From assembly GCF_947487575.1 (NCBI RefSeq), contig NZ_CANKXG010000009.1, positions 1-64,000 of the forward strand: a stretch of DNA of 64,000 nt, given 5' to 3'. Each line of letters opens with the position of its first letter. Position 1 is the first letter of the stretch. The position numbers and the translations under genes are program-made. The notes beneath the pieces were generated by a model. The model was given only the letters and a program-made list of their open reading frames with translations. It ran no database searches and was not told the DNA's origin. The stretch is from an uncultured Algibacter sp. (GTDB taxonomy: Bacteria; Bacteroidota; Bacteroidia; Flavobacteriales; Flavobacteriaceae). Positions 17,196-26,181 of the stretch are shown piece after piece.

Positions 17196-18236
17196 ATGAA
17201 AAACAGAAATCAAGTATTTGATAATGTATTAGATTTAATAGGCAACACTCCGCTTGTTAAACTTAATAGAATAGCTTCTAAGTTTAAAGGTAACTTTTAT
17301 GCAAAAGTAGAATCTTTTAACCCAGGACACTCCTCAAAAGACAGAATAGCACTTTACATTATAGAAGAAGCCGAAAGAAAAGGTATTCTTACTCCGGGTG
17401 ATACCATTATAGAAACTACCTCAGGTAACACTGGGTTTAGTATAGCTATGGTAAGTATAATTAAAGGCTATGATTGCGTTTTAGCAGTAAGTTCTAAATC
17501 GTCTCCAGACAAAATAGACATGTTAAAAACAATGGGAGCTAAGGTTTATGTTTGTCCAGCTCACGTTAGTGCAGACGACCCAAGATCTTATTATGAAGTT
17601 GCTAAGCGATTACATAGCGAAATTAAGGGTTCGGTATACATTAATCAGTATTTTAACCAATTAAATATTGATGCGCATTACAAATCTACAGGGCCAGAAA
17701 TTTGGAAACAAACAGAAGGTAAAATAACACATTTGTTAGCATGTAGCGGAACAGGTGGAACCATTTCTGGTACGGCTAGATATTTAAAGGAACAAAACCC
17801 TAATATAAATATTATAGGAGTTGATGCTTTTGGTTCTGTTATCAAGAAATACCATGAAACTAGAGAGTTTGATGAAAAAGAGATATATCCATACAGAATC
17901 GAAGGTTTAGGGAAAAACTTGATTCCAACAGCTACAGATTTTGATATCATAGATGAGTTTATCAAAGTAACAGATGAAGATAGTGCGCATACAGCTAGGT
18001 TAATTGCAAAAAAAGAAGGTATGTTTGTTGGTTATACATCTGGTGCTGTAACTCAGGCTTTATTGCAAATTGGAGAAGAAAATCGTTTTAAGAAAGATGA
18101 TTATGTAGTTGTTATATTTCCTGATCATGGAGCAAGGTATATGAGTAAGGTTTATAGTGATAAATGGATGAATGATCAAGGTTTCTTTGATAGTATAAAT
18201 GAAGCCGCTGCTCAAAACATACAATACATAAAATAA
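17196..18236 (+). CDS. cysteine-synthase-fold PLP enzyme, candidate cysteate synthase CapA
   Basis: A 346-residue fold-type II PLP enzyme. [13 protein letters not shown] opens the fold. [12 protein letters not shown] has the PLP Lys48. [12 protein letters not shown] binds the substrate carboxylate, and [16 protein letters not shown] binds the PLP phosphate. It resembles both O-acetylserine sulfhydrylase and cystathionine beta-synthase, but lacks CBS domains. The next gene on the same strand is an alpha-oxoamine synthase, and the following convergent gene is a ceramide-synthase-like acyltransferase. In the known capnine pathway, CapA makes L-cysteate from O-phosphoserine and sulfite. The neighbourhood supports that role, but ordinary cysteine or cystathionine synthesis cannot be excluded from sequence alone. 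Confidence 0.65.
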   Translation: MKNRNQVFDNVLDLIGNTPLVKLNRIASKFKGNFYAKVESFNPGHSSKDRIALYIIEEAERKGILTPGDTIIETTSGNTGFSIAMVSIIKGYDCVLAVSSKSSPDKIDMLKTMGAKVYVCPAHVSADDPRSYYEVAKRLHSEIKGSVYINQYFNQLNIDAHYKSTGPEIWKQTEGKITHLLACSGTGGTISGTARYLKEQNPNINIIGVDAFGSVIKKYHETREFDEKEIYPYRIEGLGKNLIPTATDFDIIDEFIKVTDEDSAHTARLIAKKEGMFVGYTSGAVTQALLQIGEENRFKKDDYVVVIFPDHGARYMSKVYSDKWMNDQGFFDSINEAAAQNIQYIK

Positions 18237-18253
18237 CAAAAATAATATCTTGT

Positions 18254-18300
18254 AAAAAGAGGTGGAATTTTACTGCATTAGTAGAATTTCACCTCTTTTT
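18254..18300 (+). terminator. terminator after the cysteate synthase-like gene
   Basis: AAAAAGAGGTGGAATTTT pairs with AGAATTTCACCTCTTTTT through a stem of about 18 bp with a few mismatches and a loop of about 11 bases, followed by a T-run. The two capnine-type genes are thus probably separate transcripts. Confidence 0.7.
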
Positions 18301-18353
18301 ATGTTTTGTTAATAATTGAGCCTTAAAAATTATGTTCAAACCAGATAAATATT

Positions 18354-18361
18354 TAATTTTG
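18354..18361 (+). promoter_or_regulatory. candidate -7 box of the alpha-oxoamine synthase gene
   Basis: TAATTTTG fits TAnnTTTG. It is 122 bases upstream of the ATG, which would leave a long leader. Confidence 0.3.
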
Positions 18362-18483
18362 CATCAACTAGCTAACAGCTAAAGGCTTCTTTGTTTTTTA
18401 AGCTTTTAGTTGTTTAATTCCCTAAAAAAGTAATAGGCTAGTTGTAGTTATGGCTTAATTTTAATAGCAAGAAGATTTACTTA

Positions 18484-19743
18484 ATGAAAGATTTATTCGA
18501 AAAAATTTATAAAGACAAAGGACCATTAGGTAAATGGGCTTCTCAAGCTGAAGGTTATTTTGTATTTCCTAAGTTAGAAGGAGAAATTTCAAATCGCATG
18601 AAGTTTCAAGGAAAAGAAGTTATTACTTGGAGTATTAATGATTATTTGGGGCTAGCAAATCATCCTGAAGTTCGTAAAGTAGATGCTGAAGCAGCTGCTC
18701 AATATGGTTCCGCCTATCCAATGGGGGCAAGAATGATGTCTGGTCATACCGATTTACATGAAAAACTTCAAAACGAATTAGCGTCTTTTGTTAGTAAAGA
18801 AGCTGCCTATCTTTTGAATTTTGGTTATCAAGGTATGGTGTCAACAATAGATGCTTTGGTGTCTAAAGAGGATATTATTGTTTATGATGTAGATGCCCAC
18901 GCTTGTATAATAGATGGTGTGCGTTTACATATGGGAAAACGATTTACCTATAAGCATAATGATGTTGAAAGCTTAGAAAAGAATTTGGAACGTGCTACTA
19001 AAATGGCAGAACAAACCGGTGGAGGGATTCTTGTTATTTCTGAAGGCGTTTTTGGAATGCGAGGAGAACAAGGGCGTTTGAAAGAAATCGTAGCTCTAAA
19101 AGAGAAATTTAATTTCAGATTATTTGTTGATGATGCTCATGGTTTTGGAACTTTAGGCGCAACAGGAGCTGGGGCTGGTGAGGAGCAGGGGGTTCAAGAT
19201 GATATAGATGTGTATTTTGCAACATTTGCTAAGTCATTAGCAAGTACTGGAGCTTTTATTGCTGGCGATCAAGAAATAATTGATTATCTAAAATATAATT
19301 TACGTTCTCAAATGTTTGCAAAATCTTTGCAAATGCAATTGGTTGTTGGAGCGCTTAAGCGTTTAGAAATGCTTAGAACAATGCCAGAATTAAAAGATAA
19401 TCTTTGGAAAATTGTTAGAGCATTACAATCTGGTTTAAAAGCACGTGGGTTTGATATTGGAACTACTCAGAGTTGTGTTACACCAGTTTACTTAAAAGGC
19501 AGTATCCCTGAAGCCATGGCACTAGTGCGAGATTTGCGCGAAAATTATGGAATATTCTGTTCTATAGTTGTTTACCCTGTAATACCTAAAGGGTTAATTT
19601 TACTAAGAATGATTCCTACTGCAACGCATACTTTAGAAGATGTTTCTGAAACTTTAGATGCTTTTGATGCTATTAGAGAGCGTTTGGATAATGGTACATA
19701 TAAGCGTTTATCTGCTGCAGTTATGGCTGCAATGGGAGAGTAA
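18484..19743 (+). CDS. alpha-oxoamine synthase: serine palmitoyltransferase or capnine synthase (CapB) type
   Basis: A 419-residue fold-type I PLP enzyme condensing an amino acid with an acyl thioester, with decarboxylation. YGSAYPMGARMMSGHTDLHEKLQNELA (about 74-100) is the substrate region. DAHACIIDG has the PLP-stacking His139. DDAHGFGTLG (216-225) has the ring Asp and His219. TFAKSLASTGAF has the Schiff-base Lys250. There is no membrane anchor, as in the soluble bacterial serine palmitoyltransferases. Beside a cysteate-synthase-like gene and a bCerS-like gene, the best guess is the CapB reaction: cysteate plus a fatty acyl thioester to 3-dehydrocapnine. Dihydrosphingolipid synthesis or KBL-type activity are alternatives. 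Confidence 0.75.
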   Translation: MKDLFEKIYKDKGPLGKWASQAEGYFVFPKLEGEISNRMKFQGKEVITWSINDYLGLANHPEVRKVDAEAAAQYGSAYPMGARMMSGHTDLHEKLQNELASFVSKEAAYLLNFGYQGMVSTIDALVSKEDIIVYDVDAHACIIDGVRLHMGKRFTYKHNDVESLEKNLERATKMAEQTGGGILVISEGVFGMRGEQGRLKEIVALKEKFNFRLFVDDAHGFGTLGATGAGAGEEQGVQDDIDVYFATFAKSLASTGAFIAGDQEIIDYLKYNLRSQMFAKSLQMQLVVGALKRLEMLRTMPELKDNLWKIVRALQSGLKARGFDIGTTQSCVTPVYLKGSIPEAMALVRDLRENYGIFCSIVVYPVIPKGLILLRMIPTATHTLEDVSETLDAFDAIRERLDNGTYKRLSAAVMAAMGE

Positions 19744-19762
19744 GTCTAATAAGAAAAAAATA

Positions 19763-19798
19763 AAAAAAAGCCGATTCTGATTAGAATCGGCTTTTTTT
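19763..19798. terminator. bidirectional terminator between capB-like and bCerS-like genes
   Basis: A perfect 16-bp inverted repeat (AAAAAAAGCCGATTCT) with a GATT loop. It overlaps the stop codon of the minus-strand gene and serves both convergent genes. Confidence 0.85.
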
Positions 19799-20918
19799 AT
19801 GCTATATTTTTTCTAAATGTTTTTCGGCGTTTGTAAACTTCGGGAGAGAAGTGCTTCCAGATTTTTTTTATTGCTTCGTTGTCTTCTAATTCTGGAGTTC
19901 TATAACACATTTCTATCCCTTTTTCTTTGAAAGTTTCGTAGTATTCGTTAAAAATAACTGCGTGCACACCTTTGTTTTGGTAATCAGGGTGAATCCCTAT
20001 TAAGTAGAAAATGGCATCTTTACTGTGTTTTTTTGCATGCATGATGTGTCTAAATCCAAGAGGAAATAATTTGCCATTCATTTTTTGTAATGCTTTAGCA
20101 AATCCTGGCATTACAATAGCAAAGCCAATCATGTTGTCATCTTTATCAACTATAAATTTGATATATTCTGGATTTATAAAACTTATAAACTTCTTTTTAA
20201 AATATTCCTTTTGAATATCATTAATAGCTACAAACGAAGACAATGATGCATAGCTTTCATTAAACAAATCGAACATTTTGTCTGCATAAGGCATAACTTC
20301 TTCTGTCTTGGTAAGTTTAAGAGGAGTGAGTTGGTAGCGTCTTTTAATAATTTCCTGAGCCTTTTTAAAAAACTCTGGCTGTACATTTTTAAAGGGAAAC
20401 TTGCTTTCAGAATATGATTTTTCTACTTTATACCCAGCAGATTCATAATGCTTAATGTAATAGGCATGATTATACCAAGTTACCATCGAAGCAATAGAGT
20501 CAAATCCTTCTGTCATCACACCAACTTTATCTAGGTTTGAAAAGCCAATTGGACCTTCAGCGTATTCAAGATTATGCGATTTCCCTATGTTTTCAACTTC
20601 ATTTAAAAGTGTTTGAGATACTTCTAAATCATCAATAAAATCAAACCAACCAAAACGCATTTTTTTTTGTTTCTGCTCTTTTACTTCAAGCCAGTTTATT
20701 ATTGCAGCAATCCTGCCAACGAGTTTTCCGTTTTTATAGGCTAAGAACAGTTTTACTTCGGCATCATTAAGTACAGGGTTTTCTTTTTTGTTAAAAGTTT
20801 TCATCTCTTGACTTATAATTGGGGGAACCCAGTATTTTGAATCTTTATAGAGTGTAAATGGAAACTTGACAAAAGCTTTAAGATCTTTTTTTGTTTGTAC
20901 TTCTTTAAGTTTTATCAT
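19797..20918 (-). CDS. GNAT-fold acyltransferase of the YghO / bacterial ceramide synthase-like family
   Basis: A 373-residue protein. The opening AFVKFPFTLYKDSKYWVPPI, then LNDAEVKLFLAYKNGKLVGRIAAIIN and FGWFDFIDDLEVSQTLL, matches the pattern I know from the YghO/bCerS family, whose Caulobacter member N-acylates long-chain bases to make ceramides. GPIGFSNLDKVGVMTEGFD and the C-terminal GIHPDYQNKGVHAVIFNEYY (an acyl-CoA-binding-like GNAT segment) fit. Placed next to candidate CapA and CapB genes, it is a good candidate for the N-acyltransferase converting capnine to N-acyl-capnine (sulfobacin type). That step is inference. It lies 30 bases after an outer-membrane protein gene on the same strand. 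Confidence 0.7.
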   Translation of the reverse strand: MIKLKEVQTKKDLKAFVKFPFTLYKDSKYWVPPIISQEMKTFNKKENPVLNDAEVKLFLAYKNGKLVGRIAAIINWLEVKEQKQKKMRFGWFDFIDDLEVSQTLLNEVENIGKSHNLEYAEGPIGFSNLDKVGVMTEGFDSIASMVTWYNHAYYIKHYESAGYKVEKSYSESKFPFKNVQPEFFKKAQEIIKRRYQLTPLKLTKTEEVMPYADKMFDLFNESYASLSSFVAINDIQKEYFKKKFISFINPEYIKFIVDKDDNMIGFAIVMPGFAKALQKMNGKLFPLGFRHIMHAKKHSKDAIFYLIGIHPDYQNKGVHAVIFNEYYETFKEKGIEMCYRTPELEDNEAIKKIWKHFSPEVYKRRKTFRKNIA

Positions 20919-20948
20919 ATATATGTGATGGGTGATGATTATTACTTA

Positions 20949-21965
20949 TTAATCAAAATCTACATCTTTCTTTTTTTGTTTGTTTATTTTTTCAATTGAA
21001 TCTTTTTCTTTTTTACTCTTCTTTTTGTTTTTCCCTTTTCTATTAGCTTGCCTTTTTCCTTCATCTTTAGCAGAAGTACCATTATCTACTTCTTTATCTT
21101 TATGAAAGTCTAACCGGTACGACGCTCCAAAATTAACACTAAGTATTGATGGTGTGTCTTTGGTGTTAAAAGTAATAGCAGTATCTAATTGAAAATCTTT
21201 GCCCCATAAATAGGCGCCACCAAATCTAAATAGGTTATCGGCATAAAAGTCACTTTGAATACCCTGGGTTTCCCCAAAAACAACCCATTTTGGGCTGAAA
21301 GAATGTGTTAGAGTAAGTATGTATTGAAAATCAGATTGGTCTGTTCCAATTCTATCCTTAATTAAATTCATAACAAATACCCAGCCTCCAGAAAAGTTAT
21401 TTTGTGTAGCTATCATAACTTTAGGACTAAAGCCTTCTATGCCAAAATAAGTATATGGGTTTGGTTCTATGTCGTAGTTAGCTCCTAGGTAAACAGATAC
21501 GGCTGGTATTAAGGATTTCCATTTAAATTGTCGGTTTGCTTTCCAGCTATATAGGTTTGGTTTGTCTTCTTCAGCATTTTTGTATGGGTCAAAGACCAGA
21601 TACTTTGCACCAATGGCTAAAAACTTAAAGTTAGCACGCTTGCTTTTGTCTACAATACTTGATCTGTTATTTGTAAAGGTGTCATTTTGATAAGAACCTT
21701 CAATATTTATTTCCAATTCTTCTAATAATAATCCATAACGTGCGGCAAAATCAACTCCAAACCCAGATACTTCGTATTGAAAAGGAGTGTGCTTTTCATT
21801 TACTATATAAGGGCCAATTTCCAATTGTGCGACATTAGTACCAACAGAAAAGGCGCTTCTAGAAACCCCGGGTCTATTGGAGTTAATAACATCTGTATAT
21901 TGACAAAAAGCCTGAGAGGTAACCAGGCTTAGTAGGAAAAACAATGTAGATCTAAATGGGGTCAT
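20949..21965 (-). CDS. outer-membrane beta-barrel protein, MetA-pathway/transporter-like
   Basis: A 338-residue protein with a signal peptide ending SQAFCQ. It begins TDVINSNRPGVSRSAFSVGTNVAQLEIG, typical of the putative outer-membrane channel family labelled phenol MetA-degradation or simply transporter. Alternating amphipathic strands continue to about residue 290. The last about 45 residues are unusual: a Lys/Arg-rich, probably disordered tail (GKRQANRKGKNKKKSKKEKD). The bCerS-like gene follows 30 bases downstream, so the two are probably co-transcribed. That hints at a role in the envelope lipid system, but the transported molecule is unknown. Confidence 0.7.
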   Translation of the reverse strand: MTPFRSTLFFLLSLVTSQAFCQYTDVINSNRPGVSRSAFSVGTNVAQLEIGPYIVNEKHTPFQYEVSGFGVDFAARYGLLLEELEINIEGSYQNDTFTNNRSSIVDKSKRANFKFLAIGAKYLVFDPYKNAEEDKPNLYSWKANRQFKWKSLIPAVSVYLGANYDIEPNPYTYFGIEGFSPKVMIATQNNFSGGWVFVMNLIKDRIGTDQSDFQYILTLTHSFSPKWVVFGETQGIQSDFYADNLFRFGGAYLWGKDFQLDTAITFNTKDTPSILSVNFGASYRLDFHKDKEVDNGTSAKDEGKRQANRKGKNKKKSKKEKDSIEKINKQKKKDVDFD

Positions 21966-22109
21966 AATCTTGTTAGTTTAATTATTGCTTTAATAAATGT
22001 ATTAAAGACACTTCAAATATAGATATTTTATACTTTTTTTATCATTCTTGAACGTTTTTTAAACGGATAGAATTGTATTTTTGTTTTATTAAATAATAAA
22101 AGTTAAAAA

Positions 22110-22367
22110 ATGGGTTTATTAAAAACCATTCTTATAATTGCCTTAGTATATTACGGAATTAAGATTGTTTCCAGGATTTTTGCACCTTTTTTGCTTAAAT
22201 ATGCAACAAAAAAAGCTGAGCAACGCTTCGGCGGTCAGTTTGGACAAAGGAAACAGCCAGAACCTCAAAAAAAGGAAGGCGAAATAACTATTGATAAAAT
22301 TCCAAAAACTAAAGTGTCTAACAAAGATGTTGGTGAATACGTGGATTACGAAGAAATTGAGGAGTAG
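22110..22367 (+). CDS. small single-span membrane protein, DUF4834-like
   Basis: An 85-residue protein with one N-terminal membrane helix (LLKTILIIALVYYGIKIVSRIF). A basic, glutamine-rich segment QRFGGQFGQRKQPEPQKKEG follows, then an acidic C-terminus IPKTKVSNKDVGEYVDYEEIEE. The layout and the end motif VSNKDVGEYVDYEEI match the flavobacterial DUF4834 family as I remember it. The function is unknown. It precedes yfhO by 111 bases, an arrangement often seen in Flavobacteriaceae, so it may be linked to envelope glycosylation. Confidence 0.75.
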   Translation: MGLLKTILIIALVYYGIKIVSRIFAPFLLKYATKKAEQRFGGQFGQRKQPEPQKKEGEITIDKIPKTKVSNKDVGEYVDYEEIEE

Positions 22368-22478
22368 TACATTATTTATTTTCATTGATGAAAACTTACC
22401 TTTAAAGTAAATAATATCAATATGTATACTTCTGAAAAATTATAACTATTTTTCAGAATCATTTTTTAAAACCGTTTC

Positions 22479-24908
22479 ATGTCATTTTCAATTAAAAAAG
22501 TATTACCTCACGTGTTAATTTTGCTAGGCTTTGTTATTATTTCTCTAGCGTATTTTAGCCCTGTTTTAAAAGGAAAAGCCATATATCAAAACGATATAGT
22601 GCAGTATATAGGCATGAGTAAGCAGCAAAAAGATTTTAAAGCTGAAACAGGTGAAGAAACGTATTGGACCAATAGTGCTTTTGGCGGTATGCCAACTTAT
22701 CAACTTGGAGCAAGGTATCCTCATAACTATATAAAGAAATTAGATTTAACATTACGTTTTTTACCAAGACCAGCAGATTATTTATTTCTGTATTTATTAA
22801 GCTTTTATGTGTTTTTATTGGTGCTTAAAGTCGATTTTAAGCTTGCGGCGCTCGGTGCGTTAGCTTTTGGTTTTTCAACGTATTTAATTATTATTCTTGG
22901 AGTTGGTCATAATAGTAAGGCACATGCTATTGCCTATATGCCTTTGGTTTTAAGTGGTATTTTGTTGGTTTTTCAAAAACGATATATTATCGGTTTTTTG
23001 TTGACAAGCATTGCTATGGGGCTAGAATTGGTGGCGAATCATTTCCAAATGACCTACTATCTTATGTTTTTGGTGATTGTTCTAGGTATTGCATACTTAA
23101 TCGATGCTTATCGTAAAAAAATGCTTCCGCATTATTTTAAGTCTATTGGTGTTTTGATTGGAGCGGTAGTTTTGGGTATAGCTTTAAATGCTACAAATTT
23201 TTTAGCAACAAGCGAATACGTAAAAGAAAGTAAGCGTAGTAAAAGCGAATTGACTATAAATTCAGATGGCTCACCAAAAGAAGTGACTTCTGGATTAGAT
23301 AGAGAATATATTACTCATTATAGTTATGGTTTTTTAGAAACCTTTAACCTTTTTATTCCTAGATTAACTGGAGGTGGAGATGGTGAGAATTTAGGAAAAG
23401 ATTCTAATACTTATGAGGCTATAAGAAAGCTTGGAGCGTCAACAAAAGATGCGTTAGATTTTTCAAAAGAAGCACCTATGTATCATGGAGGACAACCTGG
23501 TGTTGCGGCACCAGCTTATGTTGGGGCAGTTGTTTTATTTTTATTTGTTTTTGCTTTGTTTTTGGTAAAAGGAAGATTGAAATGGTGGCTTGTTGGTGGA
23601 ACGCTATTTTCCTTGTTATTATCATATGGAAAAAATTTAGGATTTTTAACTGATTTTTTTATTGACTTTGTGCCTCTTTATGATAAGTTTAGAGCGGTGA
23701 CTTCTATACAAGTAGTTTTAGAGTTATGTATTCCAGCTTTAGCAATTATGGGGCTGGTTAGGATTTTTAATGATTTTGAAAAGAAAGAAGATAAATTAAA
23801 GGCTTTAAAGCATGCAACTATTATTACAGGAAGTATTGCAATTGTGTTTTTGTTATTTAAGTCCTCTTTATTTGATTTTGTAGGCAGAAACGATGGTTTT
23901 TTTCGCCAGAGTTATGGGCAGGACTTTGTTGATGCGTTAAAAGCAGATAGAAAGTCGCTGCTTACAAGCGATGCTATTAGAACTTTAATTTTAGTATTGC
24001 TATCCGCTGGAACCATGTACTTATTTCTAACGGATAAATTAAAAGAACGCGTGCTTATTATTGTGTTTGGTGTATTAATATTATTTGATTTAGTTAGTGT
24101 TGATAGGCGTTATGTTAATAGCAGCGACTTCGTGTCTGGAATTAAAATGAGTAAACCGTTTCAAGCTTCTGAAGTTGATACATACATATTAAAAAACAAA
24201 TCGCATTACAGGGTTTTTGATTTAGTTTCTGGGCCTTCAAAGCCTTCGTATTATCATAATTCTTTAAATGGGTATAATGCAGCGGAATTAAGACGTTATA
24301 GTGAAGTGTTTGATTTTTATATATCGAAAAACAACATTAATGTATTGGATATGCTCAATACAAAATACATTGTAGCTCAAGATGAAAAAGGAAATGCGTT
24401 TCCTTATGAGAATGAAAGCGCCAATGGTAATGCTTGGTTTGTGAAGTCGTTAAAAAAGGTTGATTCAGCAAATGAAGAAATAACGCTATTAGATAGTTTA
24501 GATAATAAAAATAAAGCCATTTATTCAGCGCAAAAGGTTATTGGTGTTTTAGAGAAACCTACAAGTAGCTATAGCGTAGATTCATTGGCAACTATAAGAC
24601 TAACAGAGGTTAAGCCTAATTATTTAAAATATCAATCTAAAAACTCTAATAATGGTTTTGCGGTGTTTTCAGAGATTTACTACCCTGATGGATGGAAAAC
24701 GTTTATTGATGGCAAAGAGACTAATCATATGCGCGTTAACTATATTTTGAGAGGCATGCAAATTCCAGCAGGAAGCCATACCATAGAATTTAAGTTTGAT
24801 CCAGAAGTAGTTAAAACAGGAAGTAAAATAACGCTTGCAAGTTCTATTTTGCTTGGTGTATTGTTGCTTGGTGGATTATTTTATGAGTTCAAAAGAAAGG
24901 ATGAATAA
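22479..24908 (+). CDS. YfhO family membrane glycosyltransferase-like protein
   Basis: An 809-residue polytopic membrane protein of the GT-C-like fold. There are about a dozen hydrophobic segments, a large extracytoplasmic loop after the first helix (QNDIVQYIGMSKQQKDFKAE, then TNSAFGGMPTYQLGARYP), and a C-terminal soluble portion (about 550-780) ending in one more helix. The acidic IYQNDIVQ region and SAFGGMP are typical of YfhO. In Gram-positive bacteria, YfhO glycosylates lipoteichoic acid from a lipid-linked sugar; the acceptor in Bacteroidota is not established. It overlaps by eight bases with the glycosyltransferase gene that follows, and then comes a flippase: one operon. Confidence 0.85.
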   Translation: MSFSIKKVLPHVLILLGFVIISLAYFSPVLKGKAIYQNDIVQYIGMSKQQKDFKAETGEETYWTNSAFGGMPTYQLGARYPHNYIKKLDLTLRFLPRPADYLFLYLLSFYVFLLVLKVDFKLAALGALAFGFSTYLIIILGVGHNSKAHAIAYMPLVLSGILLVFQKRYIIGFLLTSIAMGLELVANHFQMTYYLMFLVIVLGIAYLIDAYRKKMLPHYFKSIGVLIGAVVLGIALNATNFLATSEYVKESKRSKSELTINSDGSPKEVTSGLDREYITHYSYGFLETFNLFIPRLTGGGDGENLGKDSNTYEAIRKLGASTKDALDFSKEAPMYHGGQPGVAAPAYVGAVVLFLFVFALFLVKGRLKWWLVGGTLFSLLLSYGKNLGFLTDFFIDFVPLYDKFRAVTSIQVVLELCIPALAIMGLVRIFNDFEKKEDKLKALKHATIITGSIAIVFLLFKSSLFDFVGRNDGFFRQSYGQDFVDALKADRKSLLTSDAIRTLILVLLSAGTMYLFLTDKLKERVLIIVFGVLILFDLVSVDRRYVNSSDFVSGIKMSKPFQASEVDTYILKNKSHYRVFDLVSGPSKPSYYHNSLNGYNAAELRRYSEVFDFYISKNNINVLDMLNTKYIVAQDEKGNAFPYENESANGNAWFVKSLKKVDSANEEITLLDSLDNKNKAIYSAQKVIGVLEKPTSSYSVDSLATIRLTEVKPNYLKYQSKNSNNGFAVFSEIYYPDGWKTFIDGKETNHMRVNYILRGMQIPAGSHTIEFKFDPEVVKTGSKITLASSILLGVLLLGGLFYEFKRKDE

Positions 24909-26181
24909 AAAAAAAGTGCTCATCATAACGTATTATTGGCCTCCAGCAGGAGGTCCTGGAGTACAACGTTGGTTAAAGTTCGTAAAATATCTGCCAGAAT
25001 TTGATGTTGAACCTGTTGTTTTTATTCCCGAAAACCCAAATTATCCTATAGTTGATGAGAGTTTGGTTTCTGATGTGTCAAAGGCAGCTACCATTATTAA
25101 GCACCCTATAAATGAACCTTATAAATGGGCTGGGTTATTTTCAAGTAAATCTTCCAAAACTATTAGTAAGGGCATTATTGCTGATGAAAAAGAACAATCT
25201 TTTCTAGAAAAAGCAATGCTTTTTGTAAGAGGTAATTTTTTTATTCCAGATGCGAGAGTAGGTTGGGTAATGCCCTCGGTATCATTTCTTTTGGATTATA
25301 TTAAAAAAGAAAACATAGAAACGATTATAACAACTGGTCCACCACATAGTGTGCATTTAATTGGTATTCAGTTAAAACAGAAATTAGGTGTAAAGTGGCT
25401 GGCAGATTTTAGAGACCCATGGACAACTATAGGTTATCATAAGCAGTTAAGGCTAAGCTCTGCCTCGAAAGCTAAGCATAAATCGTTAGAAAAGCAGGTT
25501 TTAAACACCTCAGACCAAATTATTGTAACAAGTTTTGTGACCAAAAAGGAGTTTAGGGAGATTACAGATAAACCTATTGAAGTTATTACAAATGGTTATG
25601 ATGATGTGAAACATGTAGATTTTGAGATGGATTCCAAGTTTACATTATCACATATTGGGTCGTTATTATCAAAACGAAATCCTGAAATTTTATGGCAAGT
25701 TTTAGGTGATTTAATAAGTGAATATGAAAGTTTTTCAAAAGATTTTCAACTTAATTTCGTTGGTTATGTAAGCGAGGGTGTGCTAAAATCTATTGAGAAG
25801 TATAATTTAAGCAATTATGTAAATAATGTAGGTTATGTTTCACATATGGAGGCAATTAAATATCAAAAAAAATCACAATTGTTAGCGTTAATTGAGATTG
25901 ATTCAGAAGAGACTAAATGTATTATTCCAGGAAAACTATTTGAATACATGATTTCAAATAGACCAATAATTGCCATTGGACCAAATGGCTCGGATGTCGA
26001 AAACATTATAAAAGAAACTAATGCGGGTCACTATTTTAATTACTCCGATTTCGACTCGCTAAAAAGAATTATCTTAGAGCAGTATAAGTCGTTTCAAAAT
26101 AAAACATTGCAATCGTATCCAGTTGGGTTGCAAAAATATCACAGAAAAGCGCTTACAAAATCGTTAGCTAATTTATTATAA
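24901..26181 (+). CDS. GT4-type glycosyltransferase
   Basis: A 426-residue cytoplasmic GT-B enzyme. The start at 24901 gives MNKKKVLIITYYWPPAGGPGVQRWLKFVKYLP, the usual N-terminus with the glycine-rich GGPGVQR loop. The longer upstream frames lie inside yfhO and add no homology. The acceptor half has IITTGPPHSVHLIG and WLADFRDPWTTIGYH. The C-terminal nucleotide-sugar half has SHIGSLLSKRNPEIL and IIPGKLFEYMISNRPIIAIGP. The sugar is not predictable. It overlaps yfhO by eight bases and the flippase gene by one base (TAATG). Confidence 0.85.
   Translation: MNKKKVLIITYYWPPAGGPGVQRWLKFVKYLPEFDVEPVVFIPENPNYPIVDESLVSDVSKAATIIKHPINEPYKWAGLFSSKSSKTISKGIIADEKEQSFLEKAMLFVRGNFFIPDARVGWVMPSVSFLLDYIKKENIETIITTGPPHSVHLIGIQLKQKLGVKWLADFRDPWTTIGYHKQLRLSSASKAKHKSLEKQVLNTSDQIIVTSFVTKKEFREITDKPIEVITNGYDDVKHVDFEMDSKFTLSHIGSLLSKRNPEILWQVLGDLISEYESFSKDFQLNFVGYVSEGVLKSIEKYNLSNYVNNVGYVSHMEAIKYQKKSQLLALIEIDSEETKCIIPGKLFEYMISNRPIIAIGPNGSDVENIIKETNAGHYFNYSDFDSLKRIILEQYKSFQNKTLQSYPVGLQKYHRKALTKSLANLL

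Noticed and set aside
24835-24900. Longer N-terminus for the GT4 enzyme
   Set aside because: The added residues lie within yfhO coding sequence and do not resemble a GT4 start; MNKKKVLIITYYWPP is the natural beginning.
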